Source: Diphasiastrum complanatum
Taxonomy: Eukaryota > Streptophyta > Lycopodiopsida > Lycopodiales > Lycopodiaceae
DNA: 64,000 nucleotides
Direction: 5' to 3'
Assembly: GCA_029204225.1 (NCBI GenBank)
Contig: CM055097.1
Coordinates: forward strand, 32,334,802-32,398,801
A model generated the notes under the pieces. It saw only the letters and a program-made list of their open reading frames with translations, made no database searches and was not told the DNA's origin. This document shows positions 31,000 to 41,778 of this stretch, one piece after another; position 1 is the stretch's first letter, and every line of letters starts with the position of its first letter. A program made the position numbers and the translations under genes.

Positions 31000-33089
31000 C
31001 CAAAATCAAATATGGTGCACATGCGTCAAGTGTGATGGGCAAAAGATGCATGAAAATACGCATTGTTGAAAATCGTTTGTGAAAGTTTGGACAAAAAAAA
31101 GAAGGTCAACCATCGAATTTGGAAGACGTTGAGGTTTGTTAATTTTATATGATTGTTTTTTATTATAATCTTCGTCAATCTATATATGTCATTTATGGAA
31201 TTTGTTTCATGTGTGTAGCCAATACATCGAATGCCATTCCACGGAGTTGATCTAGCCGCGTTTAGTTACAATCAACTTGATTCTAATGATTATGATGAGG
31301 TGCAACACGATGAAGCAATGCGCAACATGTTTGAATCTTACTTTGAAACAAATGAGAATGATGATATGCATGCATCTTCTAATGAAAATGGAGATCACGA
31401 ACAATTTGGGATGGATGAAGACGAGATTCTATTGCGCAAGGAGACAGACACTCCTCTATATCCTGGAGCATCCATTTCGAGACTAGCTACGTCAATTCTT
31501 ATTCTAAGCCTTCAAGCAACATACAAATGGAGTGATCGTAGCGTGACATCTTTATTTGGGTACTTAATGCATAACACAACCATTATACTTTATAGCATAT
31601 TTACATTAAGTTAATTTTTTTTCTTTTCTAACAACTCACATTACTCTTTTTTTAGCTTGTTGCATCGAATACTTCCGAAAGAAAATGTGATACCTAAAAC
31701 ACAAAAAGAAGCACGAAAGATGATGAATGTGCTTGGAATGGATTACGACACAATACATGCATGTCCAGAAGACCATGTTCTATATAGAGGTGAGCATTCA
31801 GAAAAGCTTCAATGTCCAGTGTGTAACGCTTCACGTTTTCGAGATGACGTACAAGGGGATAAAGTGCCACGAAAAGTGTTACGACATTTTTCAATTATCC
31901 CACGATTGCAACGTTTATTTCGATGTAAAACTTTGGCACAACTAATGGATTGGCATGTCAAAAATCGATCTACGGATGATGTGATGTGAGTACCAAGTGA
32001 TTCACATATTGAAGACCAATGGCCCGAGTTTAAAAACGAACCTCGTAATTTGAGATTTGGCCTTACTATGGATGGCGTAAATCCTTTTAGCGTTTAAGCG
32101 TCAACTTGGTCCACATGGCCAATTGTGCTCATTAATTATAACATACCTCCATGGTTGAGTATTAAAACGGGACATTTGTTATTTGCTTTATTGATTCCAG
32201 GAAAGTACAAGGCCAAGAACATGGATGTGTATCTTGCACCTTTGGTCGATGAATTGTGCATTCTTTGGAATGGTATTCACGCTTACGACATCTCAAGACC
32301 TTTACAACAACAAAACTTCGTTATTCGTGGAATTCTAATGTGGACGATGCATGACTACCCCGGTTTAAGCGAATGTTCAGGTATCTATATAATGAATCTA
32401 ATCCATTTTAGGGTTTAACGTTTGAGTATATTTAACTAAGCTTATGTTTAATCTGGTATATGAACTATGCAGGTTTAATCACATCGGGTTACAACGCATG
32501 TTATATTTGTGGACGACTATTGGAGGGTCGACATAGCACAAATATGTTAAAAAAAGTGGTGTACAAAAATCATCGCAAATACTTGTCGCGTGATCATCCT
32601 TTCGAAGGTTGAATAGGCGATTTTTTGAAGGGCGAGGAGATAATCCTCTAATTACACCACCACCCCCACGCATGGGAGTAGCGGAATGGCATGGTGAATG
32701 GCTTAAACATCATGACGTTTTTCATGGAATGAATCCATTGATGTTATGAAACGGTTGTCTATTTTTCATAAATTACTCTATTGGAGAAATTTATTGATAA
32801 ACCGTCTATTGGATCCTATGCACATATTCAAAAACGTCAGTGAATCCTTATGGAACCACATCATTGGCATAAAAGACAACTCCGCAGCTCGTAAAGATCT
32901 ACAAGTGGCCGATGTGAAAAGACCCTATTGGATTCAATACACCGAAGGTGGAGATGAGATTCTACCTAGCGTGTCGTGGATTCTTACAAAAGAGCAACTC
33001 TCATATGTTAAACATGTCATAAAACAAATGAGAACTCCAACAGGCTATGCACATTCTTTATGCAAGTCATTTACCAAAGATGGTAAATT
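31000..33089 (+). pseudogene. CACTA TNP2 transposase, N-terminal and core exons (split by insertion)
   Basis: The plus strand reads WCTCVKCDGQKMHENTHC (31010-31065, N-terminal Cys motif), then an exon from about 31219 with LYPGASISRLATSILILSL. An intron (GTACTTAATG...TTTTTTTAG, about 31560-31656) precedes LLHRILPKENVIPKTQKEAR, IHACPEDHVLYRGE and CPVCNASRFRDD. Next come PRKVLRHFSIIPRLQRLF, NLRFGLTMDGVNPFS, INYNIPPWLSIKTGHLLFAL, DVYLAPLVDELCILWNGI and RGILMWTMHDYPGLSECSG. After an intron (about 32380-32471) come YNACYICGRL and LLDPMHIFKNVSESLWNHI. Stops at 31987 and 32096 and shifts near 32600-32740 show decay. The gene is cut at GKF by Copia copy B. Confidence 0.9.
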
Positions 33090-33790
33090 TGTGAAAGTAC
33101 TGTACTTTAGGACCATAAATGGATCTACGAAAGATCCACAAGAGTGATTGGATGCTTGCTTAACAATCTATCAAAAAACTAGACACAAAAAAGTTGATCT
33201 AGATTGGCAATTTGACAAACAACAAGCATTAACAATCAAAAGCATTGATAAACATTGAAATCCGAGCCCACACGTGTGTACTACAGGCTATAGTACGACC
33301 TTCAACCTGAGAAACAAGTAGAAATTGATTTGGTTTCATTTGGATCACAAAAACTCAATGTACATAGTGAACTAGCTTGAGATTGCCAATGAGCTCCAAA
33401 AATTTTCTATCTTCTCACTATGGAGAGAGGGAATACATAGCAAATTCGACTTCCTTCTTGAAGTTAGGTGGATTTCCAGCATGTAATAAGGAAGTTAACT
33501 CACTCTCCTTGACCTAAAATGAAACCCTAGTCTATTTCCTAGAGTTATGCTTGGTAGGTAGCTAGTTGGTCAAATTTTCACCTTAAACTTAGGTGTAGGT
33601 CCTATAAAGTAGGGATGACCACCAAATAGACATGACCAACTCTCTTGACTTGACCTAACCTACATTAGGATTGGTTTCCCATGTGGCATCATGGCCTCAC
33701 ATGTGTGGGACCCACTTGTGTACACAATTTACACTATTCTACATGGTTTTTGATCAAGCTAGATTTGCCAATTTTTGGCAATTCTTCACA
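33090..33790 (-). repeat. 3' LTR of copy B
   Basis: 701 bases, TGTGAAAG to TTCTTCACA. The minus-strand polypurine tract GAGGAGGAG lies just outside at 33791-33800. Confidence 0.96.
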
Positions 33791-34000
33791 CTCCTCCTCA
33801 AATTTAGCTTGATCTTTTTACAACTCTCTTGATAGATCAATGAAAGCTTTTAGAAGTGTCTAAAAAATCCAGCTACAAACAAGGAACTTTTGAGACTCCA
33901 ATAGAGAATGATGTCCATGAAGGATCTTTCACCACCTCTTAGAGGATCCCTTACAAGATGTTCCATAAATGTGTCTATATACATGTAGCACACTTCAAAA

Positions 34001-34210
34001 CTAAACATCATGCCAAGCCATGGATTCCAAGGCATTTTGTGCACTTGAAGATACATCAATGAAAATATTAAGTGCATAAATAATGTTGCCAAAGACAACT
34101 TGTCTTGCTTGATCCATATGATTGAGCCTAGATGGCTCCATCTTGATACTCAAGATTCTTCTGGGAGTCCTCGGGTCTTGAGCTTGATCCTCCACTTGAC
34201 TTGACTCCAA
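34001..34210 (-). pseudogene. Copy B end of remnant pol, out of frame
   Basis: A 69-codon frame (ESSQVEDQAQDPRTPRR to SMAWHDV) that matches the end of the 431-residue frame of copy A almost exactly. In copy B it is separated from the main ORF by a one-base deletion (AAAACACAATG here, AAAACATCAATG in copy A). The ancestor therefore had a longer reading frame ending at 34001. Confidence 0.8.
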
Positions 34211-36171
34211 AACACAATGAATTGAATAATGTGTTGATCCAAAGGTGCTTCTTCAAGTTTACAAATCTTCCACTCTTGAAAGATCACATTTCCACCATTG
34301 ACAAATTCTTTGGTTGAAAACAAGTAGATTCTACAATCTCTACTTGAAGAGCAAAACACTACCATTATTCCTATCATTGAAATAGGATAACCTTTGGTCC
34401 TTACATTGGAATGATCATGCACAAAGCATGTGGACACAAAGATTTCCAAAGCAAATGATGTTTCATCTTTTATGACTCTATTCAAACTATTACAAAAATA
34501 GTTATCCAATGAAATTGCTTTATCAACAACAAATGTAGATTTCAAAGCATCCCATTTCATTGTCTTGTCATACAAAGTAATAAACACCATGGATCTTAAA
34601 GGTAAGAACCAAGTCACCTCATGTCTACTAATACTTTCCAAAAAGTATTCAAAGATAGTAGACTCTCCAATGCTCACCACCCTTGCAAGATGCACACTTG
34701 AATGGACAATCTGCATGCAATTTGATGACTCGGCCATTGTCATTGAAGACTCCCTTGGAACTCTCATGCTTTGAGGCTGATCCTCAAGATCTTCCTCCTT
34801 TTGATGCTCCTCCTCAATGCAAGCAAGATCACACTTTGCCAAGATCTCCTCTTGAGTGATCTCCTCCTTCGCCAAGCTCATTGCAACACTAGCTTCCAAC
34901 TTAAACAATCTTCCATGTTTAAATCCCTTTGCAATGCAAACATCATTCTTCAAGATGAAGCAAACACCATGCTTAAAGTGGACATCCAAACCACTTTCTA
35001 AGAGTAGACCAACACTAAGCATATTCTTGGTGATTGATGGTACATAAAGGACATTTTCTAGATCCATGCATTTTGAGGATTCTAGACACAAAGATATGGT
35101 GCCAACACCATCTATCCTACACTCTTCATCATTTGCAGTAAAGAAAAACTTTTTAGCATCATTGAATGAGTGTAAGGTTGAGAAAAAGTCCTTTTCACAA
35201 GACATGTGGGAGCTAGCCCCACTGTCGATCCACCAATTGTCTCTTGAATTGCTATTGCTTGTTGGTGAGGATGTAGATGCCATCAAGAATACATCTACTT
35301 CATCCTCCTCATCCTCCTTTGCAAGGTTTCCTTGTTTGTCCTCCTCCACTTGTGCTCTTAGCCTCTTGTAGCATTCAGATGCATAATGCCCCTTCTTTCC
35401 ACAAAAGAAGCATTTTTGCTTTGACTTGTCCTTTGAGCTTGATGCATCATCCTCTTCTTTGGCCTCCTTTGGATGCTTCTTCTTTCCATTGGTCTTCTTT
35501 TTGCCCTTGAATGAGAAATTGGCTTTCTCATCACCATCCTGCAACGACAAGGAACTCATCCTAGATTTTGCATGGAGCATCCTACACTCTTCAGCCACTA
35601 ATACACTGTGAAGTTTTTCTATAGTTGGCAAAGTGTCTTGGATGGCAAAACTTTGGACCAAATTTGCAAAGTCATCTCCTAGACCATTAAGGACAATTTG
35701 TACAAGCCCTTCATCATGAATCTTCTCTCCAATGGAAGCCAACTCCCTATTTAGAGACTTGATTCTGAGTACATAATCCTGTGCACTCTCCTCACTTCTC
35801 CTCATGCTTTGCAAAATTTGATTTCTAAGCATAAGAACTCTAGAAGTGTTGCTAGACTCATAGATTGATTTTAAAAACTCCCAAGCCTCCTTAGCATTAG
35901 TACAAGCTGATACTTCTCTCAACAAATCATTGCTCACATTCATCTTCACACAATGAAGTGCAAGCCTAGATCTCTTCTTATATCTAGCTAACTCCTGTGC
36001 ACCTAGAGGTCCATCTTCATCTTCAATCAAGAACTCATAAAGGTCTTGGAGCACCAAGAGTGACTCCATTCTAGCCTTCCAAATAGGATAATTTGTAGAA
36101 TTCAACCTCTCACTAGCTTCTAGAAGGTATGCTCCAGCAGATCCCATCTTACTAGTGACTTCTACAAACAA
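34150..36171 (-). CDS. Gag-protease polyprotein of copy B (673 residues, intact)
   Basis: One uninterrupted frame. Residues about 1-210 are the UBN2-type gag (MFVEVTSKMGSAGAYLLEAS, DYVLRIKSLNRELASIGEKI). A Lys-rich linker (KGKKKTNGKKKHPKEAKEE) leads to the knuckle CFFCGKKGHYASEC at about residue 255. An aspartic protease site follows (DNWWIDSGASSHMSCEKDFF, D-S-G intact). The last 250 residues have no integrase HHCC or DDE motifs but keep a stretch like the integrase C-terminus (STCFVHDHSNVRT, NVIFQEWKI). No reverse transcriptase is encoded. The protein could still form particles and mature itself, with replication enzymes supplied by a related autonomous element; that is inference. The last few residues are altered by the one-base deletion near 34215. 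Confidence 0.9.
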   Translation of the reverse strand: MFVEVTSKMGSAGAYLLEASERLNSTNYPIWKARMESLLVLQDLYEFLIEDEDGPLGAQELARYKKRSRLALHCVKMNVSNDLLREVSACTNAKEAWEFLKSIYESSNTSRVLMLRNQILQSMRRSEESAQDYVLRIKSLNRELASIGEKIHDEGLVQIVLNGLGDDFANLVQSFAIQDTLPTIEKLHSVLVAEECRMLHAKSRMSSLSLQDGDEKANFSFKGKKKTNGKKKHPKEAKEEDDASSSKDKSKQKCFFCGKKGHYASECYKRLRAQVEEDKQGNLAKEDEEDEVDVFLMASTSSPTSNSNSRDNWWIDSGASSHMSCEKDFFSTLHSFNDAKKFFFTANDEECRIDGVGTISLCLESSKCMDLENVLYVPSITKNMLSVGLLLESGLDVHFKHGVCFILKNDVCIAKGFKHGRLFKLEASVAMSLAKEEITQEEILAKCDLACIEEEHQKEEDLEDQPQSMRVPRESSMTMAESSNCMQIVHSSVHLARVVSIGESTIFEYFLESISRHEVTWFLPLRSMVFITLYDKTMKWDALKSTFVVDKAISLDNYFCNSLNRVIKDETSFALEIFVSTCFVHDHSNVRTKGYPISMIGIMVVFCSSSRDCRIYLFSTKEFVNGGNVIFQEWKICKLEEAPLDQHIIQFIVFWSQVKWRIKLKTRGLPEES

Positions 36172-36184
36172 GAAATAGATTTGA

Positions 36185-36530
36185 TTGACTTGAAACTCAC
36201 AAAGGTCTCACACTTGCAGTGTTTCACTCAAATTTGATTTCTAATCCAACAAATGGACTTATAATCACAGTTCTATCACTCCCTCACAAAGCTGAAATGA
36301 AGATAAGATGAAGTGAAAACTACTTCCAAACAAATCTTGCCAAGAAATGGATTTGATTATCTCTAGAAACTCACTAAGGTCTCTCTCTTGTAGTTTTTCA
36401 CTCAAATTAGATTTCTAATCCAACAAATGGACTTATAATCTCAGTTCTAGCACTCCCTCACAAAGTTGGAATGAAGATAAGATGATGTGAAATCTACTTA
36501 CAATCAAATCTTGCCAATTTTGGCTATTTT
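36185..36530. repeat. Tandem duplication in the leader of copy B
   Basis: Two units of about 180 bases (TCTAATCCAACAAATGGACT in each), the same arrangement as in copy A. It lies between the primer-binding site and gag, in the region where Copia packaging and dimer signals usually sit. Confidence 0.82.
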
Positions 36531-36940
36531 TGGACAAAAAAATGGCTTAATCTCTTTCTTCCTTCTTGGTGTACTTTCAAGACCTGTTTTTAACCTTAAT
36601 AGGACTTGAACTCAGCCTAGATTAATTAGATTCCATGAAACAAATTCAAATCTAATCAATGGCAAATGATCTTGGTAGATTATCCTAGGATCTCCACCAA
36701 AAATTACACCAATAGCTCACAAATTGAATTTTTTTGGATCAAATGAATACCATGCATTAAATGCAGGTTCAGAGGTGCCCACACATGTGGACAGTACGAA
36801 TTTGGACCCCTACCAAGTTTGGGATCAAATCTCCTCACCAAAATCAAGATTCTAGCTTGCCCTCTCAATACTAGTTTTTAGCACCAAAACTTGCTAAAAA
36901 TGGATTTGCATTAGATCAATGGCTTATGCTCTTGTACTTG

Positions 36941-36952
36941 GCTCTGATACCA
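36941..36952 (-). other. Primer-binding site of copy B
   Basis: GCTCTGATACCA on the plus strand (TGGTATCAGAGC on the minus), directly next to the LTR end at 36953; complementary to initiator tRNA-Met. Confidence 0.93.
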
Positions 36953-37651
36953 TGTGAAAGTACTGTACTTTAGGACCATAAATGGATCTACAAAAGATCC
37001 ACAAGAGTGATTGGATGCTCGCTTAACAATCTATCAAAAAACTAGACACAAAAAAGTTGATCTAGATTGGCAATTTGACAAACAACAAGCATTAACAATC
37101 AAAAGCATTGATAAACATTGAAATCCGAGCCCACACGTGTGTACTACAGGCTATAGTACGGCCTTCAACCTGAGAAACAAGTAGAAATTGATTTGGTTTC
37201 ATTTGGATCACAAAAACTCAATGTACATAGTGAACTAGCTTGAGATTGCCAATGAGCTCCAAAAATTTTCTATCTTCTCACTATGGAGAGAGGGAATACA
37301 TAGCAAATTCGACTTCCTTCTTGAAGTTAGGTGGATTTTCAGCATGTAATAAGGAAGTTAACTCACTCTCCTTGACCTAAAATGAAACCCTAGTCTATTT
37401 CCTAGAGTTATGCTTGGTAGGTAGCTAGTTGGTCAAATTTTCACCTTAAACTTAGGTGTAGGTCCTAAAATAGGGATGACCACCAAATAGACATGACCAA
37501 CTCTCTTGACTTGACCTAACCTACATTAGGATGGGTTTCCCATGTGGCATCATGGCCTCACATGTGTGGGACCCACTTGTGTACACAATTTACACTATTC
37601 TACATGGTTTTTGATCAAGCTAGATTTGCCAATTTTTGGCAATTCTTCACA
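36953..37651 (-). repeat. 5' LTR of copy B
   Basis: 699 bases with the same ends as the partner LTR. Differences include a short deletion (CCTAAAATAGGG against CCTATAAAGTAGGG) and a handful of single-base changes. The right end CTTCACA at 37651 is followed by the AAATT duplication. Confidence 0.95.
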
Positions 37652-37656
37652 AAATT

Positions 37657-38400
37657 AAGTGGATTGAAATCACATGATTGGCATAAGATGTTGCAATTCA
37701 TACTTCCACTTTCTATTCAAGGTCTCTTCAACGATGACGTATGAAATACGCTTTACAATTTGTCATCGATGATTAGGTTTGTATATATTTTTAAGCACTT
37801 GTACAAATATGTGATATTCAATTTTTTTGTGTTAAACAACCTAATGTACTATCAATCTTGCAGGTGGATTTCCTCAAAAGAAATAAAAAATAGTGAATTG
37901 GATTCCATGAAAATCCAAATGATCGAAATGGTATGTTTGTTGGAAAGAGATTTTCCAGCTTCTTTTTTGGATATACAAGTTCATCTTCCAGTGCATTTGG
38001 TCGAAAAAGTATCAATTGCAGGACCTGTGCACACGAGATGGATGTTCTACCTTGAGTGCTTTATGAAAGTTTTGAAGGGCTTTGTGAGACAAAAGGCAAG
38101 GCCAGAAGGAAGCATTCCAGAAAGTTGGCTTGTACAGGAATATCACCGAAATAATCTCACAATTGCATCCTACAAGTCCAAAAATGTGGTGTGAAGAAGA
38201 AGATGAACGTGTTAAGGGTGAAGTACCACAAGGAAATGGTGTGCAAAAAAGACTGTCACCTCAATTAAAAGAGAAAATTGACACATTCATATTATATAAT
38301 TGTGGACAAATGGAAAAGTGGATTTCAAGGTATGAAGAAGCCAAAAAGGAAAGAAACATAACATTGAAATGAAGAAGAAATATCAATCGAAGAAGAAGGA
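37657..38400 (+). pseudogene. CACTA TNP2 continuation with DUF4218 domain
   Basis: Directly after the copy B duplication the frame resumes as KLSGLKSHDWHKMLQFILPL, the junction into DUF4218. After an intron (about 37743-37863, ending TTGCAG) the frame reads FPASFLDIQVHLPVHLVEKV and AGPVHTRWMFYLECFMKVLK, then RQKARPEGSIPESWLVQE, the DUF4218 core. After a frame change YNCGQMEKWISRYEEAKKER follows. DUF4218 is regularly found in plant TNP2-type transposases. A stop at 38194 and shifts show decay. Confidence 0.88.
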
Positions 38401-38439
38401 GGGCGTTGGAGAACGACGAACCTTTGGAGCCTGTACCTT

Positions 38440-38866
38440 CAAAATGCTCTCGTGAATGGGTTTTTGATACGATGCTAAAAGCATATGAAAACGGAGAAGA
38501 AGTGACCGAATTAGAATGGGAATTTGTTCGCGGATGTGGATGGAAGGTTAGTGTAATATTGTTTTTGTGAAGTTTGGTTTTTGTACTACTCAATATATGA
38601 ATAGTATTTCTAATTACACACATTTGTTTTTTTTTGTGTTTCAGTATACATCATACACTGCCATGTGGGCATATGGACACCATGTGGGCATATACACTGC
38701 CATGTGGGCATGTGGGTATATGGACACCATTACCGTGTTGAGAGAGTTGACAACAAGCGACGTACATATGATTGTGGTATAATGGCCAACTTTCAACAAG
38801 AGAGTCGTTCTAGTGCGAGGGACCCTAATGTCATTTCGGGCAACCTAGACTATGTCGGCACATTGT
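38440..38866 (+). pseudogene. CACTA TNP2 C-terminal part with DUF4216-like block, truncated
   Basis: After an intron (GT near 38548 to TTTCAG at 38643) the plus strand reads HYRVERVDNKRRTYDCGIMA and SARDPNVISGNLDYVG, resembling DUF4216 (the R-x-x-R-x-T-x-N-S-G-V block and the Y-Y-G block). A short direct duplication of ACTGCCATGTGGGCATA / GGACACCATGTGGGCATA sits at 38655-38730. The gene stops abruptly at about 38866 against Copia gag. Confidence 0.7.
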
Positions 38867-39396
38867 GATAACTCTAGTAAGAGCTAAATCAGAGTGTGTC
38901 AATATGATCATCACCCAGTTCTCATATGTAGAGGGCAAGCTTGAAAGCAATGTCATAATTGCGTCTTGATCATCTATGACTGATCCGACAATGGCCATCT
39001 GTTGCAAGAGATTCTTAAACTGGTTAATGTGACTCTGAAGTGAATCACCAACAGATATTTTGAATGTGAAGAATCTCCTTCGTAGATGTAGCTTAGTGTT
39101 TTTACGTCCCTCACATCATATAGTGAGTTCAAAATGTCCCAAACGTCTCTTGACGTTTTATCTTCAACTATGTGTCCAATCTGAGTATCTGATATATTGA
39201 GGATGATAAGCGCGAAAGCTTTATCGTCCTTCGATTTGCACTTTGAGTCGTCGTCTTCAGGTTTTACTTCTATACCTGTAACAACATCCCATAATTCTCT
39301 AGCGATTAGCAAGGTCTTCATCTTAAATTTCCATAAATAATAATTGGATCCATTTAGCTTGTCTTTGATAAGACCGACTTTACTTTGAGAATCCAT
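38867..39396 (-). pseudogene. Gag of the nested Copia element
   Basis: The minus strand from 39396 reads MDSQSKVGLIKDKLNGSNYY and FKMKTLLIARELWDVVTG, the start of plant Copia gag, followed by FALIILNISDTQIGHIVEDK and DVWDILNSLYDV. A shift near 39090 breaks the frame. It continues in worn form to 38867, where it aligns with 3195-3300 of the left Copia relic. The remainder of the polyprotein is missing because the CACTA remnant begins there. Confidence 0.88.
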
Positions 39397-39589
39397 TTGG
39401 AACTTAGTCTGTCAATTATATCGATGACGCTAAGATGTAGTAATGCCAACAATAGAAAATCCATTCTCTGATACTGAAAGGTTGAAAAGAATTGAAGAGT
39501 TTGATATCAATTTGATATCGCAAAAGATATAGGTATTAGAGCTTTAGCTCTGATATCATGTTGGAATCAGATAAAGAAGTAGTGAAATA

Positions 39590-39601
39590 GCTCTGATACC
39601 A
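39590..39601 (-). other. Primer-binding site of the nested Copia element
   Basis: GCTCTGATACCA on the plus strand, abutting the LTR that starts TGTCGGA at 39602. A second, worn copy of this junction (GCTCTGATATCATGTTGGA) lies at about 39546-39564, a small duplication of the LTR edge. Confidence 0.88.
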
Positions 39602-40087
39602 TGTCGGAAAGTGGTGTGCAGAAAATAGGTCTAGCTCGAAAAGAAACGAATGAAAATAATTCGTGTGTCTAGAAAGAAAACTTTTTGTGCATGGCGGAAT
39701 AAACTATCTTCATCTTTCCAATGCATGACTACGCCTATCAATTTCAAACAAGACAATACTGATAGAAATCACGTTTGAACTTATAGTAACTAACTTTGAA
39801 ATTGCCAGTACTACAGTGATTACGTAGCCAAACAATTAAGCATCGAAAATTATTAGACAAATAATTAGTCGCGAAGAGCTCCAAAAAATACATACATTTT
39901 AAGACGAAGTTGAACGCAATAAAGAATAGTATTGATTCAAAACAAAACAGAAGTCTATGCTATCTCTGAGCGGCTAAAATGAAAGTCTAAATTAATGCGT
40001 AATGCTGATAAGCAGTAGCGCAATAGCAATCTCTAAAACAACTCTAAGAAGTGAGCTAGAATGCTCAGGAGTGTTCAAGCTCGCAGG

Positions 40088-40153
<66 letters not shown>

Positions 40154-40765
40154 AACTATTCAAATGCTTCTGATAATTCTGATTTTCAATAAATGAAACT
40201 GTATGAATATGAACAGCTATTTATACTAAGAAATTAGGTCGTCAATTGCAATTGCCAGTTGGTTGGTGATCCGCTGACATCCATCCGGTCCTTGTCATTG
40301 ATTGCTGGTAAGTGGTGAAATTGGCCGTAAACGTTCTGTCTGCATAAATGAACCAAAACTGTAGCTCTGCAGAAATGAACTAAAACAGCCATGGGCGACA
40401 CTGTCGGGTTTTTCGCAAAAAAGGCGAAAAAGAAGGTGCCCTTAAATCTCATTTAGGGTTGCACCACACTTTGCCAGAGTCAGTTGAGACTCTTTTAAAA
40501 AGCAAAAAATGCGACACTGTGATTTTACACGAGATTTCTATCAGGTGATAAATGCGAAAAAGGTGACACTACATTTTTCAACGGGATTCTTGACAGGCGA
40601 AAAAGGAGACACTGTCGTAAACTCCGTGTAATTCCGCAGACTATGTAAAAACACTTGTCAAACTACAGACTGTGTAAAGACACGAGAAAATCTGCAGAAC
40701 TGGATTAAACAATGGATGAAGATTAAAATCGATTAGTCGATTGGTAGAAGGAGAATAGTCCAACA
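39602..40765 (-). repeat. 5' LTR of the nested Copia element
   Basis: 1164 bases, plus-strand ends TGTCGGA and TCCAACA. It contains a minus-strand TATA box (TATAAATA, 40218-40225), the GACACTGTCG-type blocks related to the array at 3.9-4.4 kb, and an expanded (GA)30 run at 40091-40150. The right flank is ATCAA (40766-40770). Confidence 0.88.
40091..40150. repeat. (GA)30 microsatellite inside the LTR
   Basis: An uninterrupted 60-base GA run. The homologous position in the partner LTR has only (GA)8 (27595-27610), so the run expanded after insertion. Confidence 0.97.
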
Positions 40766-40769
40766 ATCA

Positions 40770-41775
40770 ACACATTCCTCATCCGACACAGTTACAAACT
40801 AAGCACTACCAATTCGAATGTCTATTTCAAGTCAGTGCGACATTCCTTTATAATTGTCACCTTATATGTTGATGACACACCACTTTTTCAACAAAGAGAG
40901 AGAGAGACCTCCGCTGACTCAGGTTATGAAACTACATATTGTAGGAACCCTAATAGATGGGGTTAAGGGATAGATCATTATAAGTTAGAACAATCGCGCA
41001 GTATTCCATGTAGCAAACCCAAGCGCCTCGTCCATGTGGCAATCTCAAATGCCTATTCTCATGATGTTGCCCAACGAGAAGTTTCTCTCATAAAAGCCAA
41101 CTTCACGCAAACGTTGGGGTTCGCCATTCACACGAAATCAAAATTCAAAGTTGGAGCTTGATGTTGCTTATTGGTACCTGGACAACTTTGGCCTCATGCC
41201 AGTGGAATATTGACACATGGTTGTTGTGAATTTCGTGCAAGGCAGGAATGATTGGCACGATGCTAGTCAAAGATTTTAAATTTTGGTGGTTTTTCCCAAC
41301 TCCCAACATGTACACCTGACCCTCAAGCATGTAGGTTTCTTTGCGGGCCACCACAACCACACACACTCACGCATCAAGGGTGTAGTTTTGTTAATATAGA
41401 AAGAAGATGCCAGAATTTAGAAAAACATTACGAGAGATATGTGCATGTGGCAAGCATAGGGCAGGTAGATGATGGTCAGACAAGGCCATAAGGGTGCCAT
41501 GAGACAACATCAAGACCTCCTAGACATGCTCTATTGGGTGGAGCTAAATGCCACCTCTATTTGCCCTCATCTCCTAGCCTTATGAGAGTTAGCATGAGAG
41601 TGTTGAGTGCTCCCTTGTCTTACTCTAACTTTTAAGGCTTCCGTGATGGTATGACATGCACCTCAAATCTGCATACATGTAGACCCAACTCATTTGGGGC
41701 CCAAAAATGGCCAAAAGTGGGTGCATGATAATAAGGCGGGAGGGGTAAAGAGAGAAGATCCGAGGAATTAGGGCA
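40770..41775. other. Spacer, no gene recognised
   Basis: No long coding frame or known element. Near 40855-40880 a frame reads CHLYVDDTPLFQ, which resembles a Copia reverse transcriptase YVDD block, so part of this stretch may be another Copia scrap. Confidence 0.45.
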
Positions 41776-41778
41776 GAT

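Larger units (their letters stand above)
33090..37651 (-). mobile_element. Non-autonomous gag-protease Copia element, copy B, complete with TSD
   Basis: 4562 bases with two full LTRs (33090-33790 and 36953-37651), about 99 percent identical by eye (around six differences). It is bounded by a perfect 5-base target-site duplication AAATT (33085-33089 and 37652-37656). The primer-binding site is at 36941-36952 and a purine tract lies next to 33791. The interior has one long gag-protease ORF and nothing recognisable as reverse transcriptase, RNase H or integrase core. It is inserted in the CACTA TNP2 gene, whose coding sense resumes after the duplication. Confidence 0.97.
28374..38866 (+). mobile_element. 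CACTA (En/Spm) DNA transposon, right end deleted, split by Copia copy B
   Basis: The left end starts CACAACAACACCCGCGACG, close to the CACTACAA...GCGACG termini of plant CACTA elements, followed by a subterminal array. Inside are a minus-strand TNP1-like gene and a plus-strand TNP2-like gene. The sequence ends within the DUF4216 region of TNP2 at about 38866, directly against Copia gag, so the right terminal repeat is missing. A 4562-base Copia element (33090-37651) is inserted in TNP2. Confidence 0.88.
27287..40765 (-). mobile_element. Copia element (LTR to LTR) carrying a nested CACTA element
   Basis: Minus-strand element. The 3' LTR remnant (27287-28226) is preceded on the minus strand by a purine tract and the end of RNase H (28227-28373). 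The 5' LTR (39602-40765), primer-binding site (39590-39601) and gag (38867-39396) lie at the right. Between them sits the CACTA element from 28374 to about 38866. The Copia pol between gag and the last part of RNase H is absent, so a deletion removed it along with the right end of the CACTA element. Confidence 0.8.

Noticed and set aside
40002-40196. ORF containing an RERERER run
   Set aside because: The run is the translation of the (GA)30 microsatellite in a Copia LTR.
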